Origin: Bacteroidales bacterium UBA3389 | Lineage (GTDB): Bacteria > Bacteroidota > Bacteroidia > Bacteroidales > P3 | Assembly: GCA_002358835.1 (NCBI GenBank) | Contig: DEPP01000137.1 | Location: 1-9,186, forward strand | Direction of reading: 5' to 3' | Length of the DNA stretch: 9,186 bases | Part shown: in pieces, positions 5,873 through 9,186 of the stretch | Numbering within the stretch: position 1 is the first letter of the stretch | How the letters are laid out: every line of letters begins with the position of its first letter | Position numbers and translations under genes: made by a program | Notes under the pieces: model-generated | Databases searched by the model: none | What the model saw: only the letters and a program-made list of their open reading frames with translations | Told to the model about the DNA's origin: nothing

Positions 5873-7228
5873 ATGAGAGTACACTTTATTGCTATCGGTG
5901 GCAGTGCTATGCACAATTTGGCGATAGCTTTATGCAAAAAAGGCTACCAAGTTACAGGAAGTGATGATGAAATTTTCGAACCGGCAAAATCGCGTTTAGA
6001 ACGATATGGATTACTACCCAAGACAATAGGTTGGAATCCTGATTTGATAGATGAAAACATAAATGCGGTAATTTTGGGTATGCATGCAAAAGAAGATAAT
6101 CCCGAATTGATAAAAGCAAAACAGTTGGGACTGAAAATATACTCGTATCCGGAATATTTGTATGAGATAAGCAGCAGTAAAATCAGAGTTGTAGTCGGAG
6201 GAAGTCATGGAAAGACAAGCATAACTGCAATGATATTGCACGCTTTGCAAACTTTGAATGTGAAAACCGACTATATGGTTGGAGCGATGTTGGAAGGATT
6301 TGAGGTAATGGTGAAAGTGGAGGACGATAGCAAGTATATGGTTTTGGAAGGTGATGAATACTTATCCTCAACCTTAGATAGACGTCCTAAATTTCATCTT
6401 TACAAACCTGATATTGCAATAATTAACGGAATAGCTTGGGATCACATCAATGTTTTTCCTACGTTTGAGAATTATGTAGAGCAGTTTAAGATTTTTGCCG
6501 ACAAGATTGAAAACGGTGGACGTTTGATTTACTTTGATGGAGATGAGAATATCCGAAATATTGCTGCAAATGTCAGAAATGATATAAAGACTATGCCATA
6601 CAATGGTTTGAATTTTAGAGTTGAGAATGGCAAAACGATAGTATTAAACGGCGATAAGGAATATCCGATGTTGGTTTTCGGAAGACATAATATGATAAAT
6701 ATGAATGCGGCTATGCTTGCGTGCGAATCTCTCGGCATAAACCGCGACAGTTTCCTTGAAACAATGCAGTCGTTCAAAGGTGCTGCAAAACGTTTGGAGC
6801 TTTTGGCAAGCAATGATACCAAAGCAATTTATACAGACTTTGCTCACTCGCCTTCAAAACTCAAAGCGACAATTGAAGCCGTTAAAGAACAATATCCGAA
6901 CAGAAAATTGGTAGCTTGTATGGAGCTTCACACATTTTCTTCTCTTTCGAAGAATTTCCTCGAACAATACAAGGGTTGTATGAACAAAGCAGACAAAGCG
7001 TTGGTTTATTATAATCATCATGCTATTGAGTTGAAACGTTTGGAGGAATTGTCGATAGAACTTGTCGAAAAGGCTTTTGATAAAGAGGGGTTGAAGGTTA
7101 CGACCGATAGTTCCGAGTTTGTACAATTTGTAAAGCAGAATGCAGAAGACAATACCAATATTCTGATAATGAGTTCGGGAAATTTCGGTGGCGTAAACAT
7201 AAAACAGCTTGCCGAAGAGGTAATTTGA
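5873..7228 (+). CDS. mpl: UDP-N-acetylmuramate:L-alanyl-gamma-D-glutamyl-meso-diaminopimelate ligase (murein peptide ligase)
   Basis: Attaches murein tripeptide recovered from wall turnover to UDP-MurNAc with ATP, feeding recycled peptide back into peptidoglycan synthesis; cytoplasmic. 451 residues, normal length. It has the Mur ligase three-domain layout: an N-terminal UDP-binding segment IAIGGSAMHNLA (residues 6-17), the ATP loop GGSHGKTSIT (109-118), EGDEY (159-163), NGIAWDHINVF (185-195), FGRHNMINMNAAM (269-281), and the C-terminal ligase domain with DFAHSP (322-327) and ELHTFSSLS (351-359). MurC is the main alternative, but AMHNLAIAL rather than the GIGMSGIA-type start, the SHGKTSIT loop, and the WDHINVFPT and DFAHSP blocks fit Mpl better. 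It sits between the small membrane protein (26 nt upstream) and the Smr gene (23 nt downstream), probably in one transcript. No ampG or amidase gene is in the window. Confidence 0.92.
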   Translation: MRVHFIAIGGSAMHNLAIALCKKGYQVTGSDDEIFEPAKSRLERYGLLPKTIGWNPDLIDENINAVILGMHAKEDNPELIKAKQLGLKIYSYPEYLYEISSSKIRVVVGGSHGKTSITAMILHALQTLNVKTDYMVGAMLEGFEVMVKVEDDSKYMVLEGDEYLSSTLDRRPKFHLYKPDIAIINGIAWDHINVFPTFENYVEQFKIFADKIENGGRLIYFDGDENIRNIAANVRNDIKTMPYNGLNFRVENGKTIVLNGDKEYPMLVFGRHNMINMNAAMLACESLGINRDSFLETMQSFKGAAKRLELLASNDTKAIYTDFAHSPSKLKATIEAVKEQYPNRKLVACMELHTFSSLSKNFLEQYKGCMNKADKALVYYNHHAIELKRLEELSIELVEKAFDKEGLKVTTDSSEFVQFVKQNAEDNTNILIMSSGNFGGVNIKQLAEEVI

Positions 7229-7251
7229 TAATTTTTTAATTGGATACGATA

Positions 7252-8442
7252 ATGGGAAAGTTTAAGGTAGGAGACAGAGTCAGGTTTTTGAGTAGTAAAG
7301 GTGGCGGAGTGATTCGTTCGTTTGCGGCAACAAATGTGGCAAATGTGGAAGACGACAGCGGATTCGAAATTCCGACATTGGTAAGTGATTTAATACTCGA
7401 ATATTGTCAAGAGGCAGAAGGAACAATATTTGCAAGCCCCAAACCACAAGAAGAAATCGATAAAACGAAATCAAGAGATAATTTAACGGATTCAAGAAAC
7501 AATCCGACGAAATCAAGAAACAATTTACCGGAATCAAGAAACGATTTTGAGGCTCTTGAAGACGAAGATTATGATACGAGAATCTCTCCTTTATATTTGA
7601 ATAAATTGAGAAACAAAACCGAAGAAGGAGTTTATCTTTGCTTTGTTCCTCAGGAGCAAAAGTGGTTGGTTTACGGTGATATGGACATTTATTTGGTTAA
7701 TTTTTCGTCTCATCGTGTCATTTACTCGGTTTTGCTCGATCAAGAGGGTGAAGGATTTGTTTCGGAGGACTTTGGAACCTTGGAAAAGGAAGAGAAAGTA
7801 TTGTTAAACACCGTTTCAAGAGACAAAATCGATAATTGGAAGAAAGCATGTGTGCAATTGATGTTTCATGACGATGTTTCAAACAAGGTTTTCTTACCTG
7901 TAAATTGCGAAATAAAGATAAGGACAAATCGTTTCTTTACCGAAGGCAGCTTTATTGAAAATGCATTTTTCGCAGAAAAGGCTGTGATTTATCCTGTCTG
8001 CACAATGATTTCGGTAGGTACGTTTTTGCAATCGTCTAACACCAAAAACGAAGCACCGTTTGAGAAAATGGATTTGTTTGACGCAGAAACAGTGTCTGAA
8101 AGTTTGACAGCAACATTTCTAAGCAGGCATTTGATAGATAAAAACACTGCAGAGGTGGATTTACACATAGAAGAATTGGTTGAAGACTATGCTTCGCTTG
8201 AAAAAGAACAGATGTTGGACATTCAAATGCGATATGCAGTAAGATGTTTGAATGAAGCGATTATAGAAAACGTTAATACGATTATCTTCATTCACGGAGT
8301 CGGTCAAGGTGTTTTGAAGAATGAATTGTGCAGAGAATTGGATAAATACAAGGGATTACACTATTTCGATGCCCCGATGGCAAAATACGGTGTTGGAGCA
8401 ACGCAAGTTTATATCGGAACCAATTTTGAAAAGATTGTATAG
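7252..8442 (+). CDS. Smr-domain protein with N-terminal DUF2027-type domain and heptad-repeat linker
   Basis: 396 residues from ATG 7252; an in-frame TTG at 7240 is less likely because FKVGDRVRFL is normally within a few residues of the start. Residues 1-50 form a KOW/SH3-like module (KFKVGDRVRFLSSKGGGVIR, then GFEIPTLVSDLIL). This is the pattern I associate with Bacteroidota DUF2027 proteins. Residues 72-99 are a four-unit heptapeptide repeat. Residues 110-260 look like a beta-rich domain. Residues 300-390 are a Smr domain: EVDLHIEEL (LDLH-type motif, 301-309), FIHGVGQGVLKNEL (HGxGxG, 346-359), and YGVGATQVYI (379-388). Smr domains in MutS2 and related proteins bind or cut DNA or RNA; the role here is unknown. 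Last gene of the mpl unit, followed by a strong terminator. Confidence 0.88.
   Translation: MGKFKVGDRVRFLSSKGGGVIRSFAATNVANVEDDSGFEIPTLVSDLILEYCQEAEGTIFASPKPQEEIDKTKSRDNLTDSRNNPTKSRNNLPESRNDFEALEDEDYDTRISPLYLNKLRNKTEEGVYLCFVPQEQKWLVYGDMDIYLVNFSSHRVIYSVLLDQEGEGFVSEDFGTLEKEEKVLLNTVSRDKIDNWKKACVQLMFHDDVSNKVFLPVNCEIKIRTNRFFTEGSFIENAFFAEKAVIYPVCTMISVGTFLQSSNTKNEAPFEKMDLFDAETVSESLTATFLSRHLIDKNTAEVDLHIEELVEDYASLEKEQMLDIQMRYAVRCLNEAIIENVNTIIFIHGVGQGVLKNELCRELDKYKGLHYFDAPMAKYGVGATQVYIGTNFEKIV
7465..7548 (+). repeat. In-frame 21-nt tandem repeat (four heptapeptides) in the Smr protein linker
   Basis: Four 21-nt units encode TKSRDNL, TDSRNNP, TKSRNNL and PESRNDF (residues 72-99). A TCAAG core recurs exactly every 21 nt, at 7471, 7492, 7513 and 7534. 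The segment is polar and likely disordered, joining the N-terminal module to the central domain. The period equals that of the intergenic arrays. Positions 7511-7527 match 737-753 of array A at 14 of 17 bases counted by eye. Confidence 0.85.
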
Positions 8443-8471
8443 GCGAAAAAGAAATTCTATTTTCGAACAAT

Positions 8472-8513
8472 AAGCAAAGGGAGGTGAAATTTGATTTTCA
8501 CCTCCCTTTGTTT
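8472..8513 (+). terminator. Strong hairpin terminator after the Smr gene
   Basis: A perfect 15-bp stem pairs 8475-8489 with 8496-8510 (CAAAGGGAGGTGAAA with TTTCACCTCCCTTTG) around a 6-nt loop, TTTGAT. A G-T pair and two further A-T pairs can extend it to 8472-8513. T-rich bases follow (TTTG, TTTCG). It lies about 30 nt past the Smr stop and closes the plus-strand unit before the convergent YbhN-like gene. Only a modest U-tract follows, so it may also act as an RNA-stabilising 3' hairpin. Confidence 0.85.
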
Positions 8514-8521
8514 CGTATTAT

Positions 8522-8626
8522 CAAGTCTTTGTTTCGTTTTTACCGAATCTTCGTTTTAATTTTTTCTTTCTTCGTTTTAGAAAATTCTTTCTTTGTTTTA
8601 ATTTTCTGAAACTTGATTTTGTTTTT
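8522..8626 (+). repeat. 21-bp tandem repeat array C (five units), overlapping the 3' end of the YbhN-like gene
   Basis: Five consecutive 21-nt units lie at 8522-8542, 8543-8563, 8564-8584, 8585-8605 and 8606-8626. The last (CTGAAACTTGA followed by TTTTGTTTTT) is nearly the same as the array A unit. The middle ones are CTTCGTTTT or CTTTGTTTT variants, as in array B. The orientation on the plus strand is the same as in arrays A and B. The unit at 8606-8626 and part of 8585-8605 are coding for the YbhN-like protein, giving its C-terminal residues KQNQVSEN and the stop codon. Confidence 0.82.
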
Positions 8627-9186
8627 TTGCTTGTTTGTTTTTCTTGAATACTCTCTTTGTCCAGTAGGGTAGAACGATGAATCCCAACAACAGATATGGG
8701 TAATAAGTAAATCCTCTCCAAAGAAGAGCGATAGCAGCATGCGTTCCCTCTTTCATAAAATCGCCAAGGAATAAAGGTAATGTAAGTTCTGCTACTCCGC
8801 TACTGCCGGGCGTTGGAGAAATACAAAGAATCACCCACATGACTAATTGACGTGCAAACGCCAAAACTTGATCTCCAATAGGCGAAAAAGCAAGCAGAAT
8901 GCAGTTTAGTACAAGAAATCGCGACGTCCACGAAAAGACTGTGCATAAATACGCCTTTGTCCAAAATATAAAGCCTTTGTGTTTGAACTCTTGTGAGGAA
9001 GTAACTATGTCATCACCCATTTTACGCACCTTATCCTGCAAACGGCGAAACAGACGCCAAGTCGCAACTTTGTAAAGCAATGTTCTGAATCCTTTGGGAA
9101 AGAAGAAAATCGCTACAAGTATGAAAACGGTCAGCAGACACATAAATCCATATCCCAATAAGAAGATTTCAAACTCTCCGAATTCT
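8598..9186 (-). CDS. YbhN/UPF0104-type flippase-like membrane protein (LPG synthase TM domain), C-terminal part
   Basis: An integral membrane protein of the family that includes YbhN and the membrane part of MprF (PF03706). The exact function of stand-alone members is unknown; lipid or lipid-linked substrate handling is inferred from the family. The frame is open from the stop at 8598 to the window edge, about 195 residues, so the N-terminal part is missing. The tempting start at 9158 is a TTG inside the open frame, preceded by in-frame EFGEFEIFLL, and is not the true start. Visible: a hydrophobic segment CLLTVFILVAIFFF, a second around SRFLVLNCILLAFSPIG, the family signature ARQLVMWVILCISPTPGSSG followed by VAE, a further segment TYYPYLLLGFIVLPYW, then a basic tail KRVFKKNKQAKKQ. 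No catalytic DUF2156 domain follows, so it is not full MprF. The last residues are encoded by repeat array C. It is convergent with the Smr gene. Confidence 0.88.
   Translation of the reverse strand, partial: EFGEFEIFLLGYGFMCLLTVFILVAIFFFPKGFRTLLYKVATWRLFRRLQDKVRKMGDDIVTSSQEFKHKGFIFWTKAYLCTVFSWTSRFLVLNCILLAFSPIGDQVLAFARQLVMWVILCISPTPGSSGVAELTLPLFLGDFMKEGTHAAIALLWRGFTYYPYLLLGFIVLPYWTKRVFKKNKQAKKQNQVSEN

Noticed and set aside
8479..8487. Shine-Dalgarno-like GGGAGGTGA on the plus strand
   Set aside because: It lies within the perfect stem of the terminator and no start codon with an open frame follows at a suitable distance.
8521..8740. Two lysine-rich 66-residue minus-strand frames across array C
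   Set aside because: They overlap the better-supported YbhN-like gene in other frames and are just translations of the repeat units.

Overview
The window looks like chromosomal DNA of a Bacteroidota member, probably Bacteroidales. Four things point there. The DNA is AT-rich. Gene leaders are A/T-rich with no clear Shine-Dalgarno sequences. Several genes are preceded by the Bacteroidota promoter type (TTTG, about 20 bp, TAnnTTTG). The gene content also fits: class III fructose-bisphosphatase, Mpl, a Smr protein with a Bacteroidota-type N-terminal domain, and a PF04020-type membrane protein. No rRNA, tRNA, IS element, phage module or CRISPR array is visible.

Layout. Positions 1-597 (minus) hold the N-terminal part of class III fructose-1,6-bisphosphatase (fbp), cut by the window edge. 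Positions 598-763 hold a 21-bp tandem repeat array (A). Positions 764-2123 (minus) hold panC, preceded by a small PF04020-like membrane protein with its own promoter. An ADH terminator lies near 2200-2238. Positions 2265-3419 (minus) hold a YqhD-like alcohol/aldehyde dehydrogenase. Array B fills most of the gap to ribD (3604-4632, minus). ribD and prmC (4671-5534, plus) diverge from a compact region with overlapping promoters. Positions 5604-8442 (plus) form a likely three-gene unit: a small two-helix membrane protein, mpl, and a Smr-domain protein. It ends in a strong hairpin terminator at 8472-8513. Array C (8522-8626) follows and runs into the 3' end of a minus-strand YbhN/UPF0104-type membrane protein (8598-9186, partial).

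Functionally this is mostly housekeeping: gluconeogenesis (fbp), pantothenate/CoA synthesis (panC), riboflavin synthesis (ribD), release-factor methylation (prmC), murein peptide recycling (mpl) and aldehyde detoxification or alcohol formation (yqhD-like).

The most unusual content is non-genic. A dispersed family of 21-bp tandem repeats occupies three separate intergenic sites, extends into one coding 3' end, and has a possible coding relative: a four-unit heptapeptide repeat in the linker of the Smr protein. I see no clear new defence or mobile system. The repeat family is the best candidate for something undescribed.
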